64,000 nucleotides of DNA from Plasmodium malariae (Eukaryota > Apicomplexa > Aconoidasida > Haemosporida > Plasmodiidae), in the NCBI RefSeq assembly GCF_900090045.1, contig NC_041779.1:558001-622000 (forward strand), in the 5' to 3' direction. A model generated the notes under the pieces. That model was given only the letters and a program-made list of their open reading frames with translations, ran no database searches and had not been told where the DNA came from. How positions within the stretch are numbered: the first letter of the stretch is position 1; every line of letters begins with the position of its first letter. A program made the translations under genes and the position numbers. This document shows positions 21,305 to 33,774 of the stretch, one piece after another.

Positions 21305-22910
21305 AAATGTATAACATATATAAATAATGCATTTATATATGTGCATAAATTTACGTATACGTGCAATCATTCACATGTGCACAAATGTGTAAGGGACGAG
21401 TTCTATTACTCGTTTCCGTTAAGCAGGCATACATATATGATAAACTTATTTATGTGCTTAAAATATACATTTATTATTTTATTACTTTTTTTTTTTTTTG
21501 CATATCGCATATTTAATGTTTTACATATATATGTTATTTCTATTATTTTTCAATTTTAACATAAAATTCTTGATGCAAACAATCGAGGGAAAAATATATA
21601 TATAATCTTCAAAAGAACTTATAATGTAATAATAAAAAAAATAAATGAAACTAAAAAATTGTTTAGCAACTATATATATATATGCTACTCGTCTGAGCAA
21701 ATTAAGTGGCATATCAAAAAAATTGAAGCCATTTGTATTTTGTAGGGGTCAATTTTTGATATAACATTTAATAAAACTATATCAACTTCAATTTGGAGCA
21801 ACAAAAAACTGGCGAAATTTGGTCAAGTCTTTTTTTTTCTTTTTTTTTTTGTACATTTTTAAAATTAGCATCAAGAATTTTTAAGTTCACATGTAACAAC
21901 GCCTTTATGAAGTGATTTGCATGTGCGGCCTTTTTAAAATGATAAGTTAAATAGTATTGATGTTGTAGGGGGCCCTTGACATGATAAACATGCGCTTTTT
22001 ATACATATATTTATAATTATATTTTTATTTATATATGCGCATTATTACTACGGTAAGCAGTACTTTTTCTGAAAGCCTCACCCTTTCATGTACGTATACA
22101 CTTGTTTCCTATGCAAACTTAACAAAAATATAATTTTAAGCTAACCTCGTATGAAGTAGGCACCCACTTTTTTACTACCTTCATCAACACAGTAGAAAAA
22201 TAAATTCATTTACCAAATCATATATTCAAAAAAAAAAAAAAAAATCTTTTACTTATTAATTAGTGTTTTACTGCAAAATAATGTCATTAAAAAAAATGTG
22301 TACGCATTACTACGTTGAAGGAAAAATAATAAAAAAAAAGACATGCTTTCCTTCAAAATAATAATATATATATATATATATATATATTTATTCTTTCCAA
22401 TGATTTTCCTTTAGTTTTTTTCGGACTTATTCAGAAAAGTTTTTAAAAATTTTGTTCACTGAGTTTTGTTTACAAAACAGTGAGTTAATAAAATACAAAA
22501 AATATAATTTAGTGGAGAATGTAATGATAATAAAATAAACTTCACCAAAATGGGTTAAAATTATAATACTTCACAAAAAAAAAAAAAAAAAAAAAAAAGT
22601 AAAAACATATGAAATAACGAAGTAGGAAATCTAGATAACAAATGAAAACCTTTAACTTAAGCTGTAAATTGTCTTAAAAATGAGTAAGTGCCCCCATATA
22701 CACCCATATATATATATATATATATACAAACATGCATTACAATTCTGCAAATGATAAGGCAGTTTTGCCATCCTCACTAGTCTTAATTATTTTTCATATA
22801 CACAAATAAAGACATAAACCTGCACAACGATTTTTAAAGAGTTGGTAATATTATTTTGTATGTCACTTCCTTCGTAATCTTTATCTCTACGCCTTTTGTG
22901 TTTTTCCTTC
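21160..22910. other. Intergenic, between convergent 3' ends
   Basis: AT-rich spacer with (TA)n tracts near 21243-21300, 22366-22387 and 22708-22727 and a 24-A run near 22575. It should hold the 3' UTRs of the HECT ligase (+) and the RRM gene (-). I see no coding or RNA-gene signal. Confidence 0.6.
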
Positions 22911-25352
22911 TCATGCGTCGGTTTTTATGCCTATTCGATTCTTCCAACTTTTCACCTGAACATGATCCTTAATTGCACCATTTAAATAAATGCACCTCCT
23001 TAGGTTTAAGGAAAAAATCATACAATTTTTATTTTTAAAAATATATTTAAATTTCTTCAAGCATTCATAAAGATCTGTAAAATTATTAAAATTCAAAATT
23101 AGAGTTCTTCCATTATTACTCATGCTCACTTTTCTCATTTTCATTTTCTTATTTTTATTTTGGTAAAAGTCGGCAAAAGATTCAAAGTTGTTATTCTTTT
23201 CATCTGATGTAGTACCATTATTATTTTTTTTATTTGTTTCCAACGCAATACTGTTCTCTTTTTTAAATTTAAAAAAATTCTTCTTCGAAATATTGTATAT
23301 ATAATCATAAATACATGAATTACTACTATCGTTACTGCTGCTACCGCGGTTGCAGCTACTAGTACCGCTGCTATATGTGTGCATACCATTAGCCGCAATA
23401 TGTTCACTACTTTCAATTTTAATGTTACTATTTCTTAGGCTAAATTGGCATTTAAATATTTCTCCCTTATCAATATGCTTCTTATGATTGTTACCCTCTC
23501 TAATATCTTCTTTGTCCTCCTGAATACACATATTCATCAGTCTATCACAGGATCTATTATCATAAGCAACCTTCTTGCAATCTTCGTCAGTAAAATTACT
23601 ATTGCTGTTCCTTTCTGCATTAGCCCTGCTCCTATTATCATTACTATGTAATTCGTTTTTTTCGTCGTTAGCAATAATTGATGATCCACTGTTCTTATTA
23701 CTTCCATTTCTATTACTATTATTATTACCACTACTATTATTATTACCACTACTATTATTATTACCACTACCATTATTATTACCACTACTATTATTATTAC
23801 CACTACTATTATTATTACCACTACTATTATTATTACCACTACTATTATTATTACCATTACTATTACCATTACTATTACCATTACTATTACCATTACTATT
23901 ACCATTACCATTAACATTAACATTATTGTTGAAATTCTCACTTTTGGAGTTACCTATATGTTCAGCCTCATTCTTCTTTTCTGCACTCAAAACGTCAAAT
24001 TTACATAAAGCAGCGTTCAATAACATGTACAAAATATTATATATATTTTGATGAAACGGTAGATGCGTTATTATCATAATATTTTTGTTAACGCACTTAT
24101 CAACATATATTAATTTCTTATAACAAAATATACCAAAAATTCTTATAAAATCGCTAGTAGCTAATTCTGCTGACTTTTCATCATAGAATTCTATGATTCC
24201 ATATAGCTGAGTGTAAGTGCTTGGTTTTAATGAATTTTTCATATCCTTCCGTCCTTTTTTGCTTGCGCTATTATTGGTATTCCTCGTCTTATTCGTCTCA
24301 CGTAACTTGTTCTCACCTTTTAACTTCAACTTCTTACCTAACTTGTCCCCTGTAACAACTGCTTTATGTTTCAGATCATCAGAATTAACTTCACTATTTA
24401 GTATGTTTATATCTACCGTTTTTAGACGATCATTAAAAAATTCTATGCTCTTTATTTTACCACAAAAGGAGAAAGTCTCTTTCAATTCTTCCCTTAACAA
24501 GTCATAACTTATTATAGGTAGGTTATAAACAATTATAAAATTATTTTCATTCATACTATTTTTTGTCTCTTTTTTTGGAGACATATTCACATCAATTTCG
24601 TATATAATTTTATTGTTAATATTGGATTCATTTTGTGCATATTTTTTTACGTGGTAATTTTCTTCGTTTTCCTCAAAATTGTTATCATCATAATCGTCAA
24701 TGATAATATTACTGTTGTTAGCGCTGTCGTTAAAACTGTAGTCGTTACTCCTCATGCTCGTGCTTCTGCATTTGCTGTTATTTATTTTTTCCGAACTTGT
24801 AAATTCTTCTTCCACTGTACAACTCCCCTCACCATCTTTATTGCTACTTATTATTTGGTCATAATAAAATGTATTGCTAATATCTTCCCCTTTTAATATA
24901 TCAAGTGACTGAATAAACAGGCAAGTCAGTACCTCCTTATATTCCCTTGGACATATATCATAAAAATATTCAAAGTATTTTATTTTTCTTTGTAATTTTT
25001 TATTGGTTAATTTATTATAATTCTTAATTAATTTTTTTACCTTTTTAATATCTGAGTTTGAAAATTTATCATAAATTTCATATAAAAAATTATTGTATGC
25101 ATATATATTTTCAAATCGTATGGAAGACTTATTCTCAATAACAAAATTACATATATCTTCTACTTTATTCAACTTGTTTATTAAGATATTATTTTTTAAT
25201 CCTATTTGTTGAAATTTGTTAAAATACTCCTCTTTATTAAAATTTCCATTTACTTCTAATGAAGTGTCCCCCATTTCAAACTCATTCTTATCAGCGCATT
25301 TCCCACTTGACTTTTTAATATTATTCTTATCTGCATTTAATTTAATCACTCG

Positions 25353-25394
<42 letters not shown>

Positions 25395-25396
25395 TT

Positions 25397-25427
<31 letters not shown>

Positions 25428-26203
25428 TTCACTTCGTTAGTTGTCATGATGTCATTTTTGAAGTCTCCTGTGTTAGAGTAGTTGTCCTTTTTGTTTTCTT
25501 CCCTATCTGCCTTTTTTTTCCCGTCTACTTTTTTAATTTTTTTTTCCGAGCCTTTGCGTTTTTTTCTCCTGTCATATATGGCACTGTCGCTTCCACATCC
25601 ATTGCCACTACTATTTCCACTTCCACTATTTTCGCTCATTTTTACTTCCTCCCCCTTCTTCACATTAGGCTTATTTGTTAATTCCTCATCTCTGTTCCCA
25701 CCTATTATTAGCTTTTTCTTTTTCACTTTTTTTCTCTTTTCTTTCTTTAAATTAATAATATTTTCGCTTTCTCTTTCTTTAACGTCCAACTCCTCTTTCC
25801 CTGTTCTCTCGACCCAGTCCTCATTATTACGATCAACCCCTTTACTAGTTTTGTCTTTATAATTTTCATTGTGCTCATTTTCTTTGCACATATTAAATGA
25901 TACATAGGTGTTTACGTCTGAACTAAAAAAATGCACATGTTCATTATGTTTACTAACATAATTTTCTCCATGCTCTTTTTTTTCTATATTCATAATGTTA
26001 TTATAGTTATTACTTAATGATAAACCTTCAAAATTTTTGCAAAAAAGCGTATAATTTTTCTTACTTATAATAAATTGGTTTTCCAACTTAAGGTCATTTA
26101 TATGATAAAATCTTTTTTTAAAACTAAAGCAGTTTGTCCTTAAGGGCGATAAAACTCTCTGCAGATTTTGCAACGTTTGCAGCTTTATCTTTTTTTGCAT
26201 CAT
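22911..26203 (-). CDS. RRM-type RNA-binding protein, reading frame broken at an A-tract
   Basis: The frame from 26203 (tandem ATGs at 26203 and 26200) runs about 285 codons and stops at 25346. A second frame of more than 800 codons ends at 22911 and is open back through the same tract. They meet at a 27-base T run (25400-25426; poly-A on the coding strand) and an ATA/AAT repeat. The first frame reads the repeat as poly-Ile into a stop, the second as poly-Asn, the normal Plasmodium reading. One base more (or two fewer) in the A-run would fuse them into a protein of about 1100 aa. The larger part has an RNP2-like strand (FIIVYNLPIISYDLLREEL), an RNP1-like strand (LYGIIEFYDEKSAELA) split by a Lys-rich insert, a possible second RRM start (NIMIITHLPF) and an SGNNN repeat. 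The Arg/Lys/Leu-rich N-terminus could be an organellar leader, which is uncertain. Confidence 0.7.
23705..23918 (-). repeat. Coding 18-bp repeat (Ser-Gly-Asn3-Ser units)
   Basis: Near-perfect 18-mers (ACTATTATTATTACCACT on the + strand) decay into a 12-bp variant encoding NGNS at the high-coordinate end. The array is in frame in the RRM-protein gene. Confidence 0.85.
25363..25426 (-). pseudogene. Frame break at A-run plus (AAT)n in the RRM gene
   Basis: The coding strand reads A27-G-A6 followed by an ATA/AAT triplet array. The upstream frame enters as Lys then Ile and stops at 25346. The downstream frame covers the array as Asn without a stop. Homopolymer miscounting in the assembly is the simplest explanation; a genuine lesion or translational slippage is possible. 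Confidence 0.75.
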
Positions 26204-26955
26204 TTGCCTGTTCTTAGAATGTACTTTTTTCAAAAAAAAAAAAAAAAAAAAGAAAAAAGAAAGAAAGAGCTTTATTTCTCAGCCCAAGGTTGTTACATCT
26301 ATATGTATTTTCCCTTATTTTATTTATCTTTTTATTTTTCTTTCCTTTTTTACCTTGCTTTTTTTACGCTCCTTTTTATACCCGTTTTCGCCTCTTTTTT
26401 TTACCCCCTTTTTTCTTATTTTGACTGGTGTCATTTCAAAAATATAATTTAATCAGCAAAAAGAAAGGGAAAACGTTGGTACGTAATTTATGTTCATTCA
26501 TTTAAAGAGTACTAGGAATTTATTTCACTCCGAGTAAAATTAACCATTCTTCATGTATAGCAAACCTTTGCTCATTTTGCTTCTACATTTCTGTTGTTAT
26601 TTTATTTGATTATATAATTTTATTGTATCACTTTTTTACTACGTCACTTTTACATTAGTATATTTTATTTTTGCTTTTCTTACGATAAAATTTCACACAC
26701 TGGTGATTATGAAGCCGTTTGGCTTTTTTTTTTTTTTTTTTTTCCTTCGTATATTGAGAACATACATACTTAAATATAAATATATATATGAATATATCAG
26801 CATTCATATTATAACATTGCAATAACGTGCAACAATTTTCCTTTACCCCTTTTTTTGCGTAACACTAGTATATTATCCTTGCAAAACCTCAAAACAGTTT
26901 TTGCAAAAATTTGCTTAAGTAGTAAGCGGTGCATATAATAAATACCCGTAAATAA

Positions 26956-27012
<57 letters not shown>

Positions 27013-27898
27013 AAGTCTGTTAACCTTCGCTGATAAGATATAACATAAAATGCTGCCTAATCAATCATTTATCTTGTTGCAAAAAGAAAGTACGAAGTAT
27101 ATATTATATCATCACAACATTTTATTTTTTTTTTCTCAAAATTCGTGGAGATATATTCCAACATTTTGTCCATAATAAATGGTTTATTTTTCATTCCATT
27201 TTTACATAAATAAAATTATTTTTTAGTATTACACTATTACATATCAATACATATTATTATTTTATTTCTTTTAAGTACCCCCTGTGTGGGGAATTAAAAA
27301 AAGTTCCAAATCATCGAACTTACCATTGTTATATATATATTTATATATATTTACATGTGCATACATACGTGCTTACATATAAGGACATCGTAGAATGATA
27401 ATGTGATAAAAATTAATTGCCCAGTAACACGTAATCAAATATGAGGTAATAAAAAAATAATATACTAAAACAAGTAAAAACAAGGAGAAAAAAAAAAAAA
27501 AAAAAAAAAAAATGGAAGATTTCGAAATTCAACGTACAATTACTGCTTGAGATGCTACTGTTACTTGAAATAACAAAAGTAAAAACTCTGTGAAATGTTA
27601 AAAAGCGGAGAAGTATTGATGAACTTTTTTTATGGCTAATAGCTGTATGTATATATATATGCACGTACATGTAAATATATACATTGGTGCTCATCAGCAC
27701 ATATTTGCGTACGTAACACTTATGTGTTTATATATTATTTACGTATAACATAAGTACTGTGTGAAAAAGGAGGTGCTTAAATTTATCTGCAAAAAATGTT
27801 TGCGCAATTGTGCCTGTACATATGTGAACAAATAGCTTTTGTGACCTTGGGTTTTTGCACACATGAACATGTGTCCATATGAACATGTGCTGGACGAA
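26204..27898. other. Intergenic: RRM gene 5' flank and next gene's 3' flank
   Basis: AT-rich, with (TA)n at 26959-26992 and long T and A tracts (26725-26745, 27487-27511). It should contain the RRM gene promoter. I see no convincing gene. Confidence 0.5.
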
Positions 27899-28102
27899 TT
27901 AAAAACCTGAACTATATTTTCCATAACCTTCGAGCTTCAACTTGGTCAATTTCTTATCACCTAATCTTGCCTCAAAATGTAGACCTGCATTTTTTGCGAA
28001 ATTTATAGCCTTGAGCAATTCGTCTTCATTTGTTGCTGTTCTTAAGAGGCCTCTAATTTTTTCCTCCTTTACGTATTTATTTACTTTTTTTTTATAACTT
28101 AA

Positions 28103-28143
<41 letters not shown>

Positions 28144-29584
28144 CTTCTTCTGATGGCATATTTTTATTTTGTGCGTTGAAACCTTCCGTTATGTTGGGCA
28201 TATACTGAGGTAGGTAATTCAGCATACCACCGTTATAATTGTAAGCATAAGATATATTGCGAAAATTGTTACTGTGTATGTTATTTTCTAAATTATTACT
28301 TCCCGTAATAATACTTCCTTTTTTTCTAAAATTCTTACATTGATTTCCATAGTTTTTATATCTACAAGTGTTGTAGTTGTTGTTATCGATATTATTACTA
28401 CCTGCACTGTTGTTCATATTTCCTTTTAACATTTGTAACACTTTTCTCTTTTTCACAGAATTTAATCGGTTATAACTTGCATTTAACGTTGAGTACATAT
28501 AAAAGTCGGTTACTAAGACATTATCTGTGTCATTATAAAAATTGCTATTCATTTGTTTTTTATTTTGATGATTCATATAATAATTATTTCTTATATTGTT
28601 GTTACTATATACCAATCCTGCATTTTCGTAAAGATTTTTCTGGCTAAATTTTTTCATGTAATTAGTTGAACTTAGTAATAAACTTCTTCTAGCATAACTT
28701 TTTTTCATTATATTTTTTACGTTCCTTCTATATGTGTCATTATTCTTTTGAGGCACAACAAAAGACTTGGTGGAAAAACTCATTTCTCTTCCATTATTCT
28801 TAAAACTTTCTTCTTCATTTCTGTACTTATGCTTTTTTTTTTTTGTTCTTTTCTTCCATTTTAGTTGCTCTATATCTATTTTGCCAATTATCTTGTTAAG
28901 CTTCTTAATTAATTCAATACTAACAGTTGCCTTTTTGTTTCTGCCTTTTCCATCCACGGGGTTGCTGCTTTTTTCTTCCACGTTGTTACTTCCATTCCCC
29001 TCCACGTTGTTACTTCCATTCCCCTCCACGTTGTTACTTCCATTCCCTTCCACGTTGTTACTTCCATTCCCTTCCACGTTGTTACTTCCATTCCCTTCCA
29101 CGTTGTTACTTCCATTCCCTTCCACGCTGTTACTTCCTTTTCCGTCTATGCTATTTCTCCCTTTTACCTCTAATTTACTATTTACACCTTCTTCCGTATT
29201 ATTATTACCACTTTGTTTTTCTATGTTGTTACTATCACATCCTTCTATGTGGTCATTATTGCCCACTTCCAAACCATTGGTAGATTCAATTTCAGGGAAT
29301 TGCTTCAATATTTTTACTAGCTTCAATAATTGTGTTCGTACAATCCTGTACTTTTTTCGGAAACTTTTTCTTAATTCTTTTATTTTCATATCTAATGACT
29401 TGTTCATTATTTTGCTATCATATTGAGAAAATGCCGAACCGTGAGAACCTGACTTGGTCAGAATATTTTTGTGACTTACTTTTTCGAACATTTTTCTCTT
29501 TCCAATTTTGTTTTTTGCAAAATTTTCTTCTTCCTTTTTTTCGATATGTAATGATAAGTCTTCGTTTGCAAATATGTTCCACAT
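27899..29584 (-). CDS. Conserved-type Plasmodium protein, unknown function, Lys/Asn-rich (561 aa)
   Basis: A single open frame starts at ATG 29584 (MWNIFANEDLSLHI). I recognise no family. The N-terminal ~90 residues contain a basic amphipathic helix (KIKELRKSFRKKYRIVRTQL). A low-complexity block of seven or so SNNVEGNG octapeptides is followed by basic and Asn-rich segments with many Tyr, a 15-Lys run at about residue 480 (T tract near 28111-28143), and an ordered-looking C-terminus (LLRTATNEDELLKAINFAKN, then ARLGDKKLTKLKLEGYGKYS). No signal peptide or membrane segment is visible. Basic character suggests nucleic-acid or nuclear association, but that is inference. The coding poly-A tract is a place where frame errors could hide, although the frame is intact here. 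Confidence 0.85.
28977..29130 (-). repeat. 24-bp coding minisatellite (SNNVEGNG)
   Basis: About six and a half copies of a 24-bp unit are almost identical at the nucleotide level, with T/C alternation only, which implies recent expansion. They are in frame in the unknown gene at 27899-29584. Confidence 0.9.
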
Positions 29585-30872
29585 GTTCTTCTGATAAAAG
29601 GGAAGCTACGGGGGTGGGAGGGGGTTGACAGTTAACCAAGTTAGCAATTATAAAATTTATAAAAATACGATAAAAATATGTAGCGAAGTAACCAAGAGAA
29701 CGGTATGTATAAAATGGTGAAAAAAAGAAAAAGAAAAGTTAAGTAATAAAAGCTACTTCCATCTGATTAACCGCGTGGGTAGGTAGTAATTACTAATTTA
29801 TAAATGTTATAAAAAAAAAAAAACAAAAAACAAATAGCGAATAGTTGGTAGCGAATAGCTGATAACTGCAACAGTGAGCAGTCAAACTTGGACTACATAT
29901 GCTAGGGCCGAATCACAGTGATATAAATTAGAAACAAAAAATTAATTTTATTCAAGTAAAAAGAACAAAAAGTGGAAAGATATTTTTGTTCCATTTAATT
30001 AAATAAACGTGCAAAAAATTAACTTATGAAACAAAAAATGCAATAGAATTGTTCTATTAACAAGTAATTCTCGCAGAGTGTATTGTGTAACTATATAACT
30101 ATATCTGCAGGTAAATAGTAGGTTAAATCTTATTTATTCAAAGTGAAAAATTGCAATATAGCATAATTGTACTAACGATAATGTATATATATATATATAT
30201 ATATGTGTATATGTACATATGTGCACTGCTTAAAAGAATGCATATTAGTAAGAAATATTTTTAGATTATTTTGCGTCCTACTCACAGCTGTTCTATTGCT
30301 ATAGAAGGGATTAGAATATATGAAGTCTCACTTTTTTTTATTTTTATTTTTTTTTCTTTTATGTATATTTTTATTTTACATTATATTATATAACATGATC
30401 TTCTTTTTAATGAAAAAAAATTAGATGAGCAAAAAAAAAAAAAAAAATATTAATTACTTTCAAAATTCATGGTATTTTTTTCCAGCAGTTTGCAAGTTTA
30501 TCATAAATGTATTATATGTCTATATACTTATAAGTGTTACACATTACATGTATCTCGTTTTAATTTATTTATATTAAGTTTCTCACTTATAGGAATATAT
30601 ACATTTTTATGTATACATACATACATACACATATATATATATGAAAGAAAAAATAACTAGCATTTATTCACATCTACGTGTGTGAGAATATGTACACATA
30701 TAGATATATATGCGCATGTTCTTTTTGGATCGATGACTTTAAAATTTAAAAACTTAGCGTGTTTGTAATTTATTCCCCCTCCATTTTTGTAACCTTACTT
30801 TGTTGCATACATATATCTATGTATATATTATTGCAGTTGTGATTGTATATATATATATATATATACATATAA

Positions 30873-30903
<31 letters not shown>

Positions 30904-31195
30904 TTGGAACCATGTGCAGTTAATGTACATACCCCTTGTCCAATTTGACACGTCATGTATATTTTTAAAATAAAAAATTGTGTAAAGTGATGTGGAACGC
31001 ACTGTTTTTAAATGATGAACTAGCATATTTTCTTTATTTTATTTTATTTTATTTATATTTCCATAATAATATTTTTTTCCTTATTAAATGTTTCATATTT
31101 AACCAATTAAGCAGCTTTCAGTCACCCCTTTTTGTTCATAAAACAACAGCAATTCAAATATGTTATGAAAAAAAATATTCCGCTTTAACGCTTTT
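29585..31195. other. Intergenic
   Basis: AT-rich spacer upstream of the minus-strand gene starting at 29584, with (TA)n at 30184-30205 and 30847-30888 and T/A homopolymers. A plus-strand frame at 30978-31253 is open but looks like chance. Nothing else is supported. Confidence 0.5.
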
Positions 31196-31410
31196 TCAAC
31201 GTCGCATTGTCTTGTCCGTTAGTATGAGTGAATCATCTACCCTTCTGGAGTAAAAAAAAAAAAAAAAAAAAAAAAATACTCAAATACATACACATATGCA
31301 TATACACACCCACATCAATATACGTATCCATATGCTCAGCATTTTTGACACAAAAAGTTCAAATGGGATATTTAAGAATTCAATTTTTTTTTTTGAAAAA
31401 TATTGGAATT
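31196..31410 (-). CDS. Probable 3' exons of a small spliced gene, product unknown (5' incomplete)
   Basis: The last exon (31244-31196) follows a T-tract acceptor ending CTCCAG and reads RVDDSLILTDKTMRR then stop. An exon before it (from 31410, acceptor TTTCCTAG, to a tentative donor at 31314) reads FQYFSKKKIEFLNIPF, then ELFVSKMLS, and joins in phase. Both have coding-like composition in a very AT-rich region. No initiating exon could be fixed between 31411 and 32288; an ATG near 31700 followed by a GTAAAA donor is one possibility. No family is recognised. Confidence 0.35.
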
Positions 31411-31713
31411 CTAGGAAAGATTAAAATAATAAATTAAGTATATCCCCCTTTAACAAATACGTATAAAAGGAAAAATAAAGAAAAAATGAATTTTTAGTCT
31501 AATATACAATGACAAACAATTACTTTTTTTTTTTTTTTATTTTATTTTTACACCAAAATGAGGTTTTAATATTATGCTAAATTTTGTTTGTACATAACGG
31601 ATGGTACACATAACAATAAAAATATAACTTTTTTCCAATCGAGCGTAGAAGTTATTTGAGTTTATTCATCTATTATGTTGTTTTACGGAAAACTTCCATA
31701 CTGCTATGTTTGC

Positions 31714-31766
<53 letters not shown>

Positions 31767-32288
31767 ACGGAAAAAATGTCTTCCTTTTTTCACGTATTAC
31801 GCAATTCATTCAAACAAAAAAATTAAGAACAGCATACACAATTGTAAATAGGCTTATGTAATAATACGCCGAAGCAGGTATAGACTTACACAAATGTATA
31901 TTCACACGCTTATATATATATATATATATATATATACATTTCTATACGCATTCATGAACATAGACAAACAAAACAACAGACAAAATTATGGTGTTAGCGC
32001 AGACATATTCGCTTGGTAAAACATTTAAAAGCCACAGAATGCGCTATTTTTCTCATAAATATAATTATGCGTATATATATATATATATATATACTTATAC
32101 ATATGTACTCATATATGTTTGGGCTTATTTTGGACCTGATAATGAATGTACGTTTAATTTTCTTCTTAACATTTGGGACGCTTCTCCTCATTAATTACGA
32201 TGTTATGATATCCTCTGTACTAATGCAGTATATAAATTATTTTCAGAATTTATATACATAAATTAGGGTCTTGCTTTTTTTCTTTTTT
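31411..32288. other. Mostly noncoding; may hold 5' exons of the gene at 31196
   Basis: Contains (TA)n at 31718-31763 and 31910-31936. A short plus-strand frame ending at 32261 encodes a hydrophobic peptide (starting MNVRLIFFLTFGTLLL from an ATG at 32143) but is too short and isolated to call. Confidence 0.4.
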
Positions 32289-33560
32289 TCATTCATCATT
32301 TATTAGGTTGTCATCTTGTTCTTTTTGCACTTCCGTCAATTTGTCTTCTGTCTCTTCATCTTCCGCCACTTCATCTCTACCCTCTTTTTCTTCCTCTTTT
32401 TCTTCCTCTTTTTCTTCCTCTTTTTTTTTGCTCCTCTTCTCTTCTTCCATTTTTTTCTTAATATTGTTCAAATTAATCACGTTGTTATTTCCTTCTCCCT
32501 TTTGTTCCTTGCCATTAACCAAGACATGTGTTGACCCCTCATCCTCGGATTTTATATCAACAGTTACCATATCTTCATCTATTTTTTTCATTTTCATTAA
32601 TTTATTATTAATATCGTTTATGTTGACTAACACTCCTTTTATTCCAAAATTTGAGCAAAGGGATCCTTCGGTTAAAGCGTTGATCCAAGATGCACTCTTC
32701 AAGCTATTATCAGCACAAAAAATTTGATTGCTATTTTTATATTCGAATAAAAAACACTGTTGAACATTTCCAATTAGTTTTATAGGTAACTCTAAAACAC
32801 TCCATATATAAGTAATTTTTTTTTTTTTTTTGTAAAATATAGTAAATCCATTATTATTTATTTTTCCCTCAACATTATCAATTGAATGTTTCAGACCGTT
32901 GGATGATGACACAAATTTTAATTTTCCTGTTTTAGAAATATTACAATTATTAACTTGTTCATAATTTTGATTCGTACTAATTTTTAAATACTTTTTTAAT
33001 TCTTCTGCTCTGTTTTCTAAATAATTGGATTTCTTATTTAAATAATTTATTTGTTCTAGGTTATGTTGTAAAATTTTACTAGTTTTTTCATCATTGTCAT
33101 TGTAATCACCACTGTTATCATTTTTCCTTTTTTGTAAATTTTTTAATGCGCGTTCATAAGATTCTTTTATTTTTTTTGATAATTTTCTTTTATTTCTTGC
33201 TTGTTGTAGTAACGATTTTACTTCTTCTCCTAATGATTCATTATAATCGTGCTTTGTTATATCATTATTATTACTATTATAACCATTATTGTTGTTATCA
33301 TTATCCATATCCCCATCATGTACATAATTTTTGTAACTATTAAATTTACTTTTAATGTCTTTTAATTTTCTAGCTATGAAATTACCGACAGTATTTTTTA
33401 AATTCCTTTTTATTTCATGGGGGGTTACCTTATCAAATGAGTATAACTGATGAGTTGCATAAGATACTGGTAAAAAGGATTGACAATTTATTATATTCTT
33501 TAGAAAAAAAAAGAGGGATAACAGGAATATGCGCGATAAGATCATTTGGTGGAGCTTCAT
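32289..33560 (-). CDS. Secreted protein with PH-like domain (423 aa)
   Basis: ATG at 33560 opens an ER signal peptide (MKLHQMILSRIFLLSLFFFL), so the product should enter the secretory pathway. A basic/coiled-coil region follows (residues ~50-190). A pleckstrin-homology-like fold spans about 210-305: strands GKLKFVSSS, ITYIWSVLELPIKLIG and QQCFLFEYKNSNQIFCADN, then a helix carrying the conserved Trp in SASWINALTEG. PH domains bind phosphoinositides or proteins. The C-terminal ~80 residues are Lys/Glu-rich. No GPI or transmembrane tail is visible. It is divergently transcribed from a second secreted PH-like gene at 34668, with about 1.1 kb between their starts, suggesting an old inverted duplication and possibly shared regulation. 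Soluble secretory or vacuolar location is inferred from the signal peptide only. Confidence 0.8.
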   Translation of the reverse strand: MKLHQMILSRIFLLSLFFFLKNIINCQSFLPVSYATHQLYSFDKVTPHEIKRNLKNTVGNFIARKLKDIKSKFNSYKNYVHDGDMDNDNNNNGYNSNNNDITKHDYNESLGEEVKSLLQQARNKRKLSKKIKESYERALKNLQKRKNDNSGDYNDNDEKTSKILQHNLEQINYLNKKSNYLENRAEELKKYLKISTNQNYEQVNNCNISKTGKLKFVSSSNGLKHSIDNVEGKINNNGFTIFYKKKKKITYIWSVLELPIKLIGNVQQCFLFEYKNSNQIFCADNSLKSASWINALTEGSLCSNFGIKGVLVNINDINNKLMKMKKIDEDMVTVDIKSEDEGSTHVLVNGKEQKGEGNNNVINLNNIKKKMEEEKRSKKKEEEKEEEKEEEKEGRDEVAEDEETEDKLTEVQKEQDDNLINDE

Positions 33561-33734
33561 TATGGACTTTATGTCTTATATATGAAGAAAGGAATGAGTG
33601 TCAAATAACGACAAAGAATGACCTTACGAAAAATTGTAGACGTGTGCTCCTCAGATAGAGAATAGTAGCGAATCTGTTTTTAAGAAATGGTTATGCGTGA
33701 TATATTGTGCATATACTGTATGTGTTTACATATG

Positions 33735-33774
<40 letters not shown>

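Noticed and set aside
30978..31253. Plus-strand 91-aa ORF
   Set aside because: It is antisense to better-supported minus-strand exons, and its middle is T-tract-derived Phe/Leu/Tyr.
32013..32261. Hydrophobic plus-strand ORF, possible micro-protein
   Set aside because: No ATG near its start, (TA)n inside it, and no splice acceptor that would rescue it; only 39 codons follow the last useful ATG.
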